DNA from: Batillaria attramentaria
Lineage: Eukaryota; Mollusca; Gastropoda; Batillariidae
NCBI GenBank assembly: GCA_018292915.2
Contig: JACVVK020000328.1
Coordinates: 62,001 to 126,000 of the forward strand
Reading direction: 5' to 3'
DNA: 64,000 nucleotides
Of this stretch, positions 18,641 through 30,826 are shown one piece after another. Each line of letters opens with the position of its first letter. Within the stretch, counting starts at the first letter, position 1. The notes beneath the pieces are model-generated. The model saw nothing but the letters and a program-made list of their open reading frames with translations, searched no databases and was not told the origin of the DNA. The translations under genes were made by a program, and so were the position numbers.

Positions 18641-19233
18641 TTACGCGCTCTTTGTGCACTTGGGTGTAGTCGTCAGCAAGGGCATTACATTTGTATTATC
18701 GTGAAGCATGATTTTCCTTCTTGTCGCATTATATTTCCACCAGTAATTTAACTAATACAAATGACAAGGAAACTTTTAAGCTTATTCATTAGCAGTCCCT
18801 GTGAGGCTACTTTCCTTTAGTTCCTTTCCTGTTATAGCAACGTTGCAGTTTGCGAGTGGCATGCAATTATTTGGTGATTTTGAAAACCCGACGAGGAAAA
18901 TTTTAGAGTAAAAAATTTGTTCTGAAGGTTTAAACATGGATCGAGTTGTGTGGCATAAGGAGCCGGTACTGATTTAGCTTCAGTAACAGTTGTTTGCTTT
19001 ATTTTCCTAATGAGGGTTCGAGTATAACAATAGGAACCTTAACAAGGACCGTCGTACTGCGTATCGTTTTGTTCCGTTTCGGTTTGTTTCACAAATTTGA
19101 TCATGGCACCGCAAAGGAATTTACGAAACGATACTCATCAGTCAAATTTATTACACTGGAGTTTGCTATGGCGGACTATACTTCAACAATACCTTGTCAC
19201 ATACACGAACGCGCAACACGGTGGAACGAGCAG

Positions 19234-19404
19234 GGTGTGTGGGTGTTTGGGGGTTTAACGTTCTTTTCCACCACATACGGGTGATATCAAAGACGGGGCA
19301 ACGATGAAGAAGCCAACACAAATATTTGGCCCCAACCGGGATACGAACTCACGACCCGAGCATTAGAAGTCCAACGCTCTACCACTCGGCCACCCCGGCT
19401 CCCC
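19234..19404 (-). mobile_element. SINE family A copy with target duplication
   Basis: Flanked by GGTGGAACGAGCAG (19220-19233) and GGTCGAACGAGCAG (19405-19418), one mismatch. The copy is complete. Confidence 0.88.
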
Positions 19405-19714
19405 GGTCGAACGAGCAGAAACGGCACACATGATGGTAACCAATATACACACGGACAAAATTATACCCACGGGGTTTCCCGAGAGAGGGATCATTTCTTA
19501 TTAGATGTTATTTATTATTCCCTGTCCCCCACCATCTCCTTTGCTTTTAAAATCAAATCCAATTGTTAAGTTCATCTATACTGTTTATTTCATCTATGCA
19601 CTGCTTGGTTCACACAATAAAATGGCAGTAGACCAGTGGCATGGTTCCTGTGTTATTAACAATCAGATGTACAAGTGAGTGAGAAACATTGCACTGTCAT
19701 TCTGTTTATTATTA

Positions 19715-20111
19715 TTTGCTGCCTCAACTCTTTGCCAGCTCCAGTGGTATTCCTCCCAGGTCATGGGTGGAATCCATGGAGGGCACAGATTCTAGGGTAA
19801 TTTTGTATTATGCATGATGATCGATGGAGGTGAGGAGTATGGTGTGATCATGATATGGAGGTCCATGCGGTTTGAGACTGTGGGGCAGGGCCGCATTCCA
19901 CATAAACATCCCGGCGTTCACCAGGCTCGCGATCTACGGCACCTGCGGTGCCGGCCGTGTAATTATCCACACCATAAACTGTATCATACCAAGAGAAGCA
20001 TTCCCGACGTCGCAGCCCTGAAGTGGGTGAGTCTCGGCTGTGTGGCAACAGCCTCTCCATTGGATTCACGAAGCACACCCGCTCTGGGTAGGAGCCGAAC
20101 TAGATAGGAAA

Positions 20112-20125
<14 letters not shown>
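19715..20125 (-). mobile_element. SINE family B copy, minus strand
   Basis: Contains inverted versions of the family B blocks seen at 7371-7705 and 24897-25152, including the distal part (CTGGGAGGAACACCACTGG in the plus copy). A (CT)n(CA)n compound at 20117-20192 follows. Confidence 0.7.
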
Positions 20126-20194
<69 letters not shown>

Positions 20195-20329
20195 CCCCCA
20201 GGCTATAGAACACGTATGTTTAAACCATCCAGGAAGATATGTCGTGTGTCAGTGCCGTGTGATGAGTAGAGACAGACAAATCCACTCGAGCAAAATCCGT
20301 GTACAACAAATGTAGCGGAGTGTGTTTGT

Positions 20330-20657
20330 GTGCGTGTGCGTGCGTGCGTGCGTGTGTGTGTGTGTGTGTGAGCTCCAGGGATAAGATCCTGAAATTCTAA
20401 AAAAACACAGAGAGAGAGAGAGAGAGAGAGAAAAAAACAAAAAACGTGTACAGTGTACCTCTAAGTTTGATATTGAGTGAAATAGTACATGTACCTTCCT
20501 ACTCTCTAACCTTCAAAAAGCCTAAATTCAGCCGTATGGCTGAACACGTGAGCGCGCGTGCACACACACACACACACACACACACAGAGTGACAGTACAT
20601 ATACTGACAGACACCCCCCCACCCCCCCCCCCCCCCCCAAAAAAAAAAAAAAAAAAC

Positions 20658-20690
<33 letters not shown>

Positions 20691-20722
20691 GGGACAGACA
20701 AACAGAGAGAGAGAGCACGAGA
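20330..20722. repeat. compound microsatellites
   Basis: (GT)n 20330-20370, (GA)n 20408-20431, (CA)n 20560-20586, poly-C 20613-20638, poly-A 20639-20656, then (GA)n and (CAGA)n to 20715. Confidence 0.9.
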
Positions 20723-22008
20723 CCGTTTAGTTATTATATTGGTTTGGTCTGGATTTCATGTAGGAGTTGTATGTAATAGTGTTAGTCTGAAGCCAAGCTG
20801 CACATAACCAGAGGCAGAGTTGTTTTCTGACAGGGTGTAGTAATTTACATACTGCATAATATTTTTGTGAAATTGTTGCATGTAAAACGTCAGGTAAAAG
20901 AAAGTACATTCATGTGACATATGTACATCCTTAATTTGATAATTATCATGAAATTGTCAAGTAAAGTAATTGTTAGCATTTAGAGATAATTCATAGTTTC
21001 TTGTATAGTATTTCCACTTTTTGTAGCTGTAGTATTGTCTGCCCTTGGGTACCGGCAAATGGTAACCGCAACTGTTTTTAGTGAGTAAGCGCATGAGCCT
21101 TGTTCACCTATTGTTGTCAGTACCATGAGCTGTGTATTCAGTCACTTGTTCACTGTTCACTGTCAACCTGCTAGTACATGCTGTCCAGATTTGCCTGACA
21201 CTGAGATTGAGATTTCACCTTTATCACACTGATAAGGTACAGGATATTTTGTATTTTCTTGTGTTGCAATTATCACGATATTTTATACTCTTTTGTAACG
21301 ATTAATTTTGTGATTTGTTCATTGTTTCCCACAATTGTAAATGGTATTTGTTCAGTTGAGAGTTGTAATCAGTGGTGGGACAACAGTGCTGATTTTGGTT
21401 GCTCAGTCACGGTGTGAGGAAATGTCTTGTCTTAGTAGTACTATTTCTCTTTGATAGACCTAATGTAAGTTTTATTGCTGTTTCAGGGTGTACTACTACA
21501 TACCTGTGTACCACTGCTATATATAGAGCTACATAACTACCTGTATACCTGTACTGCATACATACGTACGTGTCCCGGTACGGAGACATAGAATTGCACA
21601 GCATAATAAAGAGCCCAGTACCAAACAAACAGGCTGCCTCGCCTTTCACTGGTTGACTGCCTGCCTGGTCAGAGAGAACCCCCGGTGGTGTGGTGTGGTG
21701 TTCGACATGTATACCCCTGGCACTCACCCCCGTAACACAAAGGCAAGCGGCTGTGAAAAATAAACTCTACAGAAAGCCAATCTGACTGACGCTTTGTGAG
21801 GCCTAACCAGCTCTATATCCAGACCCTATCAACCACACGCGGTAATAGGAAACTGGGTTAAGCCGAGCGAGACACAACGAATACAATTATCAACAGGGTA
21901 TATACCCAAGACGTAGACTATATTATACAGTTTTCGCTGTGAAAGTGTGACGTGTTGGAAACTCTGATAATGACAAATACAGTCTATTGTTAGACTGGAA
22001 GTTTCAAC
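20723..22008. other. intergenic sequence before gene 2
   Basis: No exon recognised. It ends at the decayed leader at 22009. Promoter elements cannot be identified with confidence. Confidence 0.4.
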
Positions 22009-22066
22009 ATGGCTGTTATCTCTTGACTTATAGTTGCGGGAATTGCTCTGTTTGTCGGCTGTTCAG
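22009..22066 (+). pseudogene. decayed alternative leader exon of Ig gene 2
   Basis: ATG at 22009 reads MAVIS, then TGA (22024-22026), then continues in the same frame as LIVAGIALFVGCS plus one base to donor TCAG/GTATGT. Length, hydrophobicity and phase 1 fit a signal-peptide exon of this family; the in-frame stop would abolish it. It occupies the same relative place as the 185-251 leader of gene 1. Confidence 0.55.
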
Positions 22067-22446
22067 GTATGTTCTGTTTACCTAATTCGAGACAATAACA
22101 TGGAACATGATCATAGAAACTTATGATTTTATTCTGACCAAACGTTGCTTCAGTGCAAAGGATATGTCCTACATATTTTCTTTTTAAAAGTAATAAGACA
22201 ATTTGAGTGTGATTTCCTAGTCATACCACTTGTGCACATGCAGCCATTGGCGGCGTCAAGTTACTTATGCAGGCGAATAGTTTCCTGCATGACTGACTTG
22301 AACTGTGGTAAGCAGTCAACTGAAGACTTTGCACACGACACCCCGTGACTATGTCCACTTTATGAAAACGGGACGTAACGTTGAATTTTCATGCCATCAG
22401 GTAAGTTGATACTTCCATACCCTGAAATGGATTGACAGTAGTCGCA

Positions 22447-22562
22447 CTATTGGTAGGAGCCGACGTAGGTAGGAAAAATCCTGCTGGCCTCGGCTGGGAC
22501 TCGAAAGAGGGTCTCCCGGCCCATGGTCCCCAGTGCTAACTACTACACTACGGTGACCGGTG
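22447..22562 (-). mobile_element. SINE family B fragment (tRNA-like head)
   Basis: Inverted match to the first ~115 bp of the copy at 7371: GGTAGGAGCCGACGTAGGTA and the inverted B-box GGGACTCGAA. It lies between the two leader exons of gene 2. Confidence 0.75.
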
Positions 22563-22978
22563 CACTGTCAAAATTGCCGTATTAAAACCATCCTGCTGTT
22601 CTTGCTACGTTCAAGTTTTAGGTTAGGATTCCCAGTTCGTCATCTTAAATTGAAAGGCCAAAAACTACTCCCCTCTCGTTATGGCGTTGATAATGTCAGC
22701 CTGGTGTCCGAATTCAGGCCCTGAACTATTTTGAAATTACGGAATCGACTTACACCGTTTGTTGATAACATTCCGCTGTTCGGCATGATGCAAGCCGTCT
22801 AACTGTCACTCGGCAAAACGTCCGTCCACGACAATACCGTCAAACTGATTAATATTTATGATGGAGATGGCAAGCACTTGGCTCTCCGAAGATAGGACTG
22901 GTGGTCGGATTTTTTGAAAGACGTAGGCAATAGAAAGTAAAACCAGAATTGTTAATATTGCAGGTTGAAACAGTTGCC

Positions 22979-23051
22979 ATGGTGTATTTTCCAACAGTCG
23001 CCCTTCGAGCCTTTTTACTGGTGTTTCCATGCTGGCAGGTGCTTTTCACAG
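22979..23051 (+). CDS. gene 2 exon 1: signal peptide
   Basis: ATG at 22979 encodes MVYFPTVALRAFLLVFPC and on to VLFT plus one base, donor ACAG/GTAGGT. The exon and about 350 bp of following intron closely match 55126-55450, so this is a shared segmental duplication with the third gene. Confidence 0.8.
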
Positions 23052-23920
23052 GTAGGTCCGTTCGTTGGTCGGAAGTTTTGTTGAAAACATTTATCTGTGT
23101 CAGACTTCTTTCCTTCTTGCTTTAGTAAGAGGCTTTATTAGAAATTTCTTTTCCTTTTTTGTCTTTGTTTCGTTTAATCGCGCATATTGCAAAGTTGTTA
23201 GACTTTACAGAGGAGTTGGAACAGTAACTTGTGCGCATGCAGGTCAGGGACAAAGCCAAAAATCTGCCTCAGCCCTGAGGCAGCCTACTAGCTGTCCCCA
23301 ACTATGACTATGCTTCAGATAGCACGAGGCTTTTCAGCTTTATTCCAGCACCTAATGAGTGAGCATGTGCGCTCCAAGTGTATAGCTCTGAGTGCAATAC
23401 ACTAGCACCTACTGGCCGCGCGGACTTTAAATAAAACGAAGCTCTGTCAGTCACTGATTGGCAGTAACACTCCTACAAACGCTTGCAATTTCCTTCGAAT
23501 CTAGCCTTCCAGTGACACAGTGTCAGCCTGTGATACGCTGTAATTATACAATCATGTCTCTGTCTGATGTTGGACACAACATCGGCTGCGATTGTCTCTA
23601 TTTGATAACGACTGGGGCGGTGGGATCTCTCTCTCTCTCTCTCCAAAAGAGTTCTATTCTACTGTGTTAATGTATTAGGTGCGCAAGATATACCGACCAC
23701 AACCTGCAAGGAGTATGTCGTTGAGGGCGAAACCTTAGCCTGCTACTGTATTGGAAGCTGTTCAAATGGCGAGGGAGCTACACTGACTTGGCCACACCAC
23801 TCCAACACCAGCCGTCTGGAGAAACACAACATTAGCAGACAGCAACATGGACAGAACTTCACTTGTCGGAAAGTGTGTGGCGACGAGACAACAGAAGTTA
23901 ACTACACACTTAAAGTGGCC

Positions 23921-23952
<32 letters not shown>

Positions 23953-24338
23953 CACTTTATTTTTCGCTCTTTCGTCATCCTGAACACAAAAATGAAACAT
24001 TTAATATCCGTCAGTCATTCACACACACACATTAATATTCCCCCCAGACGGTCCTGATGCCGCAAGCAGTAAGATCACCGGACCATCACCTTTCATCACA
24101 AACGGAACTCTCTCCATGACACTGACGTGTGAAGCAACAGTCAACCCTACACCTTTCTACACCTGGAGCGGTGTCAGCTGTGACAACAGGAACGATGACA
24201 GAACGTGCACTTATACACCGAACATAACGGAGGACGGGACAGAGGTCAAGTGTAGATTGACAAACCCTGAAAACTTTGAGGCGAAACCAGTGACTGTAGA
24301 GTTTGCTATGAGCCTCTCTTGTAAGTCTCTCATACAAG

Positions 24339-24389
<51 letters not shown>

Positions 24390-25904
24390 TGATAAACCCT
24401 GAAAACAGTCAGGCAGAACCTATGTTCAAGGGTTACTGATCAGCCTCTGGTGTAAGTCCTGTCTGTCTGTCTGAGATTGGTAAAGCTCCGAATGCAACAC
24501 ACACTGAGTAACGGGCGTGCGAATGAGGAAAACTAACCTGTCTGAAAACGGTGGCCACCATATTTCCCGTGTCGGTTGCTTGAACTCAGTGAGCTACTAT
24601 GTCGAGTGTAGTCATGAGACTGCGTTCTGACTTCGATCAAATGACGTCACTGGACTTACTGCTTTCTCTCCATGTTTCCATCATATTAAACGACACATGC
24701 TTCCCTCGTTGTAGTGTCTTGCAAAAAAATTGCCAGACCATGCCACGTGTTGTGCTCATTTTATTATTTTATGCCGCGGAACGCGATTGGCTAAATTCTG
24801 GGGGCTCGACCCTTTTGACTGACAGATGTGGAGTCGTCCACTGTGTGAAATAACGCGAAAACTTTTAGCAGAACGAGACTGTGGGTAACTTGTTTCATTA
24901 GGTGCCGTAGTTCCCGGGCCTGGTTAATGCCGGGATATTTCTGACAGGAAGCGTGGAATGCGGCCCTGTCCCGCAGTCCCAAACCACATGGACCTCCATA
25001 GCATCATCTTACTATCATCCTCATCTCCATCATCATGCATAATAAAAATTGTCCCAACTTCCGAGTCCTCCGTGGGTTCCACCCATGACCTGGGAGGAAC
25101 ACCACTGGAGTTGGCAAAGAGTTGGGGCAGCAAAAAAAAAAAAAAAAAAAAACTTGTTTCATTATGGTGAATTTTCTGAGCTCGAAATTCTCTACATAAA
25201 ACAGAGACAAGCGCTGAAAAAGTATTATGCACAGGAAACAATAAAGGTACATGAGATTTGTGTCCACACAAATTTATTTGCCACCTTGTAACCCCAAATC
25301 ATGACAATCTTTAGAACAAAAGGTTTGTGGGTAATCTAAATGACTCTTTCTACCCTAAAACTGGCAATATCAAATCAGGCAATTTCATGTGTATTTTTTT
25401 TTCATGTAAATGATCTGAAAACAAATTGCGCCATTGCCACTACGCCTATAAGAAAGAAACATAAATCACAATAAAAATATCATTTGCAGCTCCTTCTTAT
25501 AGCATGGAGGAAACTAACTCCAAAACGGCTTCCTCTTTATCCCTGTTCATTACATTCACACCTACCTCACAAAACAAAATAAGTCACGAAAGACGTATTT
25601 CGCTCCTAAATGATCGACTGCCTTTTCACTCCGTAGGATTAAAAAAAAATCGCTTTTTATGGCTTACTTTCTAGTCCACGGCTTACACGGAAACGAGACT
25701 ATGACATTTTACAACGTGTGAAGCAGAAAGATGCCCTGTCAAAATGTATACCTCAGAATTTTACCAACACACCCCGCCATTGCATAGTGCTTACGAGATT
25801 TTTTATCCGCAGGGAAAATTGATCAGTACATATAAATCGTTCATAAGTCGAACGTAATTATGTTTCTTGTTGTTTTCTTGTTGTAGCCGTTGTTGTTTCG
25901 GAAG

Positions 25905-25955
<51 letters not shown>

Positions 25956-26796
25956 ACCCCTCCTCCACCCCCGCCTTTTTACAAATTACAATTTTCTTTA
26001 TTTCATTCTTTTCCCTTTTTTTTTTTTTTTGGGGGGGGGGGGGGGGGGCGGTCTTTTGTCTCTGTCTTTTGTCTCTTATTTCTTTCCTTTTTTTTTTGAA
26101 GACATCAAATCGTTAAAAAAAAAGTGTTCGAGGAAGCCTATGTGTTTCAATAGAACAGTTTCTGATCTTCCAATTTACAGATCCGCCACCAACTGCCCCA
26201 AATATCTCAGAGGGTTCAGGTTCAATTCTGACAGCCAAAGACATCCTGACCTGTACCGTGACTGGCGGCAAGCCGCTGGTTGACAGTGTTAACTTCACAT
26301 GCACCAGTCCTTACCACGTGATCCAGGGAAACCCAACAAATACGTCAGTGTCCAGCTCTCTGACCATCGACACGTCACAAGCCACTACAGACAACATAAC
26401 GTGTTACTGTTCAGCCAACTGGGCGCCACGGCCACAATTCTACACGATGAAGAGTGAAAGAAATTTTCTGATAGAATTTGAGTTGTTTGTCACCCTGTGA
26501 AGATTTGCATAATGCAAATAAACTGTCACTGTTGCAGAATAAAAACCGCCTCACCACGCGCGCGCTTGCCTCTACTGCCTGGGACTGAAGCAGCGACAAG
26601 AGTAACCACGCTGATACCACCTAGCCCGTCTGTAATATCATTTTACCAGGAACTCCAGAGTATAGGGATACTCTCTCTCTCTCTCTCAGTTCTCTTACTC
26701 ATTCGCTGTGCCAGCTTTCACAGACCATGGTCTTGCTTTGTCGCCTTTTTTTTTTTTTTTTTACCATATGCATCATGTGCATTCTGCTATCGTGTG

Positions 26797-26847
<51 letters not shown>

Positions 26848-28482
26848 AGCCCCACCAAGACCTGCACCTGAGAACCCTGAGGGCAACATACCGCTCAACA
26901 TGACCAGTAAGAAATACTACACGTTAATGAGTAGTAGTGTTCTTAATGCAATGCAGTGCTATGTACGCTCTGTGCGACCGGTCGAAAATTCAAGTTCTGC
27001 TCAGCGGTTGGCTATGCCGACAAGTCTCTTGTTCAGTCCTTGTGTTAGCCGCGTCATTGTGTACCCTTATGGTGGCTCAGTGCCAGCCTTTGAGATGCTG
27101 CCACTGTGCAGATGTCTGAGTGGTGTGATGTTGGATACCACCAAAGCAGCTCATGCGAGCCTTTGATGATACTTCCTAAGTTAAAGTAAACCAGAACTTC
27201 TACCACCGTAATCTTGTGACTTTTATCTCTGGTTTATTCCTAGAAGATACTGGAACCATCCAACCAGCTTTCGACTCACTTTGTTAATGGCCTCACGTAG
27301 CTATTGTACGGTTAAGAATCTGACATTATATATGTTTTTAGCTTTAAGAAAAAGACAAAAGTTGCTCAGCTGAGTTGATATACTTTGTTTTGCATTTTGG
27401 TTATTTTTTGTACATGTATTGATGTGTATGAGAATGTCTGGATGTCACTCTCAACTTTGAATGGGCCTAAGGCCTATCAATAAGCATATCTGAATTCTGA
27501 GTTCTTGTACATGTACATACAGCTACTAGAATCAGAAAGCAGAAAATAGTTTCAAAGTGAACGTAATACACGTTTTCTGCATTTCGCTCGATAGTTTGTG
27601 TTCCGATTACTTGGCTCGTTCCATTCTTCACTCTCACGTTTTCTATTTTTATGATTCCATTCCAACTGCATCCTGTTTCAGTCACTGAAACGAGTGGATT
27701 TTCCAACAAGGCTTCTACTCCACATACAGCAGCAATCGCTGGGGGAGTTGTTGGCGCACTTGTATTCGTATCCGTCGCCATTGTTCTTGTGATGATAGCC
27801 TGGAAGAGAAAATGTAAACTCTCTGTCTCTCTCTCTCTCTCTCGTTTTATTGTCCTAACTGCCTTGACAGATTCCTTGCAGACACAGATGCCATGTCATG
27901 ATACTGACTGAAACTCGATAGAATTTGTGTTTTTGAACAGATAAAGTTTTTGTTTGTTTGTTTGTTTGTTTTTATTAAGGCGTGTTGCCAAGCACTCCCC
28001 CCCCCCCCCAGTCATGACAATGTACCCACCAGTCTGCTTGAAAGCTCTGTTTCTGTTATGTCTCACGGAAGGCAACAAGTCATAGTTTGAATATACGTGT
28101 TATGATTCATTGCTGTTTAATCAACATTTGGAAAGGGGCACCATAAAATTAACTCAATTATGCGTTTTTCTGGGTTTCTTGAAACATCCTGCCACACATC
28201 TAAACAAATGGTCTGGTTTCTTCAGATCAAAGATACGAGAAGCCACAACCAAGACGTGAGGATGAAGGAAGTCCCTACACTGAACTACAGCCGCCTCCAT
28301 TCGCCAACTCCGAAGAAGGAATCGTGAACTACGCCAACACAGAGCCTCGTCCTGATCTCTCTCAGCCTGATGACCCGGACAGTTATGTTAATGTGGAGAC
28401 AAGGCAGAACACATACGAACAAATTCAACCGAGGCCTGAGTCAACCGACGACAACTACAGCACACTTTATACTCGCAAATAG
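22979..28482 (+). CDS. Ig gene 2: shorter Ig receptor with ITAM-like tail
   Basis: Spliced model: 22979-23051, 23679-23921, 24048-24320, 26850-26906, 27682-27813, 28226-28482; 1035 nt, 344 residues plus stop, all junctions phase 1. Order: leader (1-24), Cys-rich Ig domain, second Ig domain, short Pro-rich stalk, TM helix (about 235-256) with KRK, 85-residue tail. Tail motifs: SPYTEL 275-280, NYANT, SYVNV 312-316 (Grb2-type YxN), YEQI 323 and YSTL 337, the last two separated by ten residues as in a loosely spaced ITAM. Relative to gene 1 it lacks the I-set and membrane-proximal domains, and the equivalent of exon 4 (26181) has lost its donor, so it is skipped or terminal. A 25.9-kb transposon begins at the stop codon. 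Function is inferred from architecture only. Confidence 0.78.
23679..23921 (+). CDS. gene 2 exon 2: Cys-rich Ig-like domain
   Basis: Acceptor TGTATTAG, donor T/GTGAGT, 243 nt, phase 1-1. Same six-cysteine pattern as gene 1 exon 2 (LACYCIGSC, FTCRKVC) and the same ISRQQHGQNFTC segment. A GT microsatellite starts inside the donor consensus. Confidence 0.82.
24048..24320 (+). CDS. gene 2 exon 3: Ig domain
   Basis: Acceptor CCCCCAG, donor T/GTAAG, 273 nt, identical length to gene 1 exon 3. Core: MTLTCEATVNPTPFYTW, CTYTPNITEDGTEVKCRLTN. Confidence 0.85.
24897..25152 (+). mobile_element. SINE family B copy, 5'-truncated
   Basis: Begins within the body at GGTGCCGTAGTTCCCGGGC and runs through the distal part to an A-tail at about 25132-25151. 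It lies in a gene 2 intron. Confidence 0.8.
25907..26098. repeat. (GT)n, poly-T and poly-G tracts
   Basis: (GT)n 25907-25950, T-tract 26017-26030, G-tract 26031-26048 interrupted once, T-tract 26089-26096. All lie in the intron before exon 4. The preceding ~750 bp contain nothing recognised. Confidence 0.9.
26181..26500 (+). CDS. gene 2 exon 4: Ig domain with lost donor, possible terminal exon
   Basis: Acceptor CAATTTACAG is good and the domain is a clear relative of gene 1 exons 4/5 (LTCTVTGGKPLV, SSSLTIDTSQATTDNITC). In gene 1 the exon ends CAGT/GTAAGTTG; here the aligned site reads GAAT/TTGAGTTG, so GT has become TT at 26478. Reading on adds FELFVTL and stops at 26498-26500, with AATAAA at 26517-26522. 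It could end a secreted 302-residue form (exons 1-4), or the exon may simply be skipped. Confidence 0.65.
26850..26906 (+). CDS. gene 2 exon 5: truncated stalk exon
   Basis: Acceptor GTTACAG after a GT microsatellite, as at gene 1 exon 7. It encodes PPRPAPENPEGNIPLNMT and reaches a strong donor (ACCA/GTAAGA), phase 1-1. Gene 1 continues as a full module here; downstream sequence in gene 2 is unrelated and open to 27166, so a retained-intron form would also be possible. Confidence 0.6.
27682..27813 (+). CDS. gene 2 exon 6: transmembrane segment
   Basis: Acceptor CTGTTTCAG, donor T/GTAAAC, 132 nt as in gene 1. Stalk TETSGFSNKASTPHT, helix AAIAGGVVGALVFVSVAIVL, then WKRK. Confidence 0.87.
28226..28482 (+). 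CDS. gene 2 exon 7: cytoplasmic tail
   Basis: Acceptor TTTCTTCAG, phase 1, 85 residues. Tyrosine motifs are YTEL, YANT, YVNV, YEQI and YSTL, spaced about 10-18 residues apart in a Pro/Glu/Asp-rich chain. The TAG at 28480-28482 is formed by the first three bases of the hAT-like insertion; the codon at the empty site would have been TAA. Confidence 0.85.
28472..28479. repeat. left target-site duplication of the 25.9-kb insertion
   Basis: CTCGCAAA, repeated exactly at 54359-54366. Confidence 0.85.
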
Positions 28483-28700
28483 AGCTGTGAACCGGTTCAA
28501 AAATCCAAACCGGTTTTTAACCGGTTTTTTAACTTCAAACCGGTTTTTTAAACCGGTGTTTTTTTCCGGTTCAGTCATCACCAAAAGGTGTTTGAGTTCT
28601 TGGCGTTTTGGCGTTTTATGCGATGCATGTTCATATATATGTGTGTGTGTTCAAGTGCATCAGCGATCAGGCTGCAGTAAACTGATTGCTAGTCGTCAAA

Positions 28701-28706
28701 AATAAA
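28701..28706 (+). promoter_or_regulatory. AATAAA inside the insertion, candidate new poly(A) signal for gene 2
   Basis: Lies 219 bases after the gene 2 stop. It is the first AATAAA downstream, so gene 2 transcripts could end within the transposon. Confidence 0.4.
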
Positions 28707-29142
28707 TCCTGGCTAAACAAACAAACACACAAAACGAACAAACAAACAAGAAAAAAGAGGAGGAGGAGGAGAAGAAAAAGTGCGGAAAAAATGTTACAAA
28801 CCATTCCCCCCCCCCCCACCCCACTCCTCCTCCTCCCCCAACCCCAGCTTAGGTTACAGAGTAGGATACAGACGAGACTACAAGATCTGCAGATACGTTA
28901 CAAAAATTCCAGCGGCCGCCAAGAAGAAATTAGAAGAAACAAGGAGGAACGGCCCCGTCCTACAAAGTTGTTTCTCCAAACTTCATTTTATTTTGTCTGT
29001 TTTGTTGTCGGTTCTCCCCTCTCCAAGTTCTACCAATGACACTAGATCCTCTACGACCTCGACCGATTAGCCACGTGACTGGGGGTGGGGGGGTGGGGCC
29101 GGGTGGGGGAAGAAGGGAGAGAGAGAGAGAGAGAGGCAGAGA

Positions 29143-29325
29143 GAGAGGGTGGGTGGGTGGGTGTTTAGGAGTTAAACGTCCTTTTCCACCACATAAGGGT
29201 GATATCAAAGACGGGGCAACGAGAAAAAGGCCAGCACAAATATTTTGGCCCCAGCGGCCGGGATTCGAACTCTCGGCCCAAGCATTGAAAGTCCAACGCT
29301 CTACCATTCGGCCCACCCTGGCTCC

Positions 29326-29327
<2 letters not shown>
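29143..29327 (-). mobile_element. SINE family A copy
   Basis: Minus-strand tail, body, B-box and head, flanked by GA microsatellites that hide any target duplication. Confidence 0.82.
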
Positions 29328-29356
<29 letters not shown>

Positions 29357-29479
29357 CGTCAGTTCCATGAACTAAACATTTGACGTCAGTCTCAGGCAGG
29401 TCGTCATACAGAGAGAGAGAGAGAGAGATGACGTCAATTCCGTGAAATAAACTTTTGACGTCAGCCTCTAGCACTGAGA

Positions 29480-30240
29480 TGGTCTGAGGATGCTTGTTCA
29501 TGTCTTGTGATTTCCCTGTTGGCTTTGTGACTTCTCCGACTGAATTATTTTTTCACATGAAATCTGGAAGATCTAGAGGGCTGATGAAATGTCGGAAGCA
29601 GTGACGATACTTGCAGATTTTGTCTGTGAACCAAACATTTGACGTCAGCCCTCACGCTGCTCGTCTGACAGATGCAGACCTGCCTACCCACCAAACATGA
29701 CATGAGTAGTGCCAAAAACCAAACGAGTAGTTTCCTGGTCAAATGAGTAGTCCTAAAGTATCCCAACCGAAATGTGCCAGCTTGTTGCTTAAGCTACAAA
29801 TCAGCTATTCTATTCTTTGGCTTGTTTGATTCGACTGGTTACAGTGTACTACCATAGTATCTCAGGGTTTTTTTTTTTTTTTTTTTTAAGCCAAATTTCT
29901 TTCTACCGGGTATTTATACATCGTTAAACTCTGAATGAGGCTAGTTCAAAAAGCTGGATCAGCGCGAGCAAAAGTTCAGATCGGATTTGATGAAACGCTA
30001 ACCGCTAAATTACGTAAATTTAGGAGAAAAAAATGTTGTAGTGGGGCAATTAAATGCGTAGTTGCGTTGTAATCCCCAAATTACTTAGTTTTTCTATGGT
30101 CAATGCGTAGTATAGGCAGGTCTGCAGATGATACTTCTGCATATCTTGTGATTTCCTTGTTGCTTTTGTGACTTCCGTTACTGAATTAATTTTGACATAA
30201 AATCTGGAAGATCTAGAGAGCTGATGAAACGTGGACTTAA
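29480..30240. repeat. direct duplication of ~110 bp
   Basis: TTGTGATTTCC...AAATCTGGAAGATCTAGAG occurs around 29505-29580 and again around 30146-30220. TGACGTCA/GACGTCA palindromes recur nearby (about 29355, 29380, 29430, 29457, 29640). Confidence 0.7.
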
Positions 30241-30773
30241 GTGCCTTGAATTGTACTTACGAAATTGCAAAATTGGAACTTTTTTTGACCGGCGCTTCTC
30301 GCAGAAACATGAAAAAAATGTGTTTATCTAAAAGCTCTGTTATTCTTAATACTAAAGCTATAATAGTGCAGTAGTTCACGTCATATGTGCAGTTGGCACA
30401 AGTGACAAAATACCGGAACGATGAGTAATTTGAAGGAGTCTTTTAATAGATATTTGGCCTTATATGCAAACCACCCCTACCTTCGGAAACATTTTTCTTA
30501 CACAAAACCTGTCAGAGCTACAGAGCTGTGCTACGAAAACAGGCAGTATAATTGGATGATCTTCGCAATTTCAGAAAATGAAGCCATTTGAACATTTTTT
30601 TTCGAAAAAAATTCGTAACATGACCGATTTTTTTTAAATCGGCGATAACTCCTTTGAAAATGCCGCAGGATAAAATTCGTGAAAGGTTAGGTCTGGAGAA
30701 GGTGAATTCCCATTTTATTTCAAAGTAAAAAGGCCTCCAACGAGGTGGTTTAGGAGATAGCCATCATTACATC

Positions 30774-30826
<53 letters not shown>

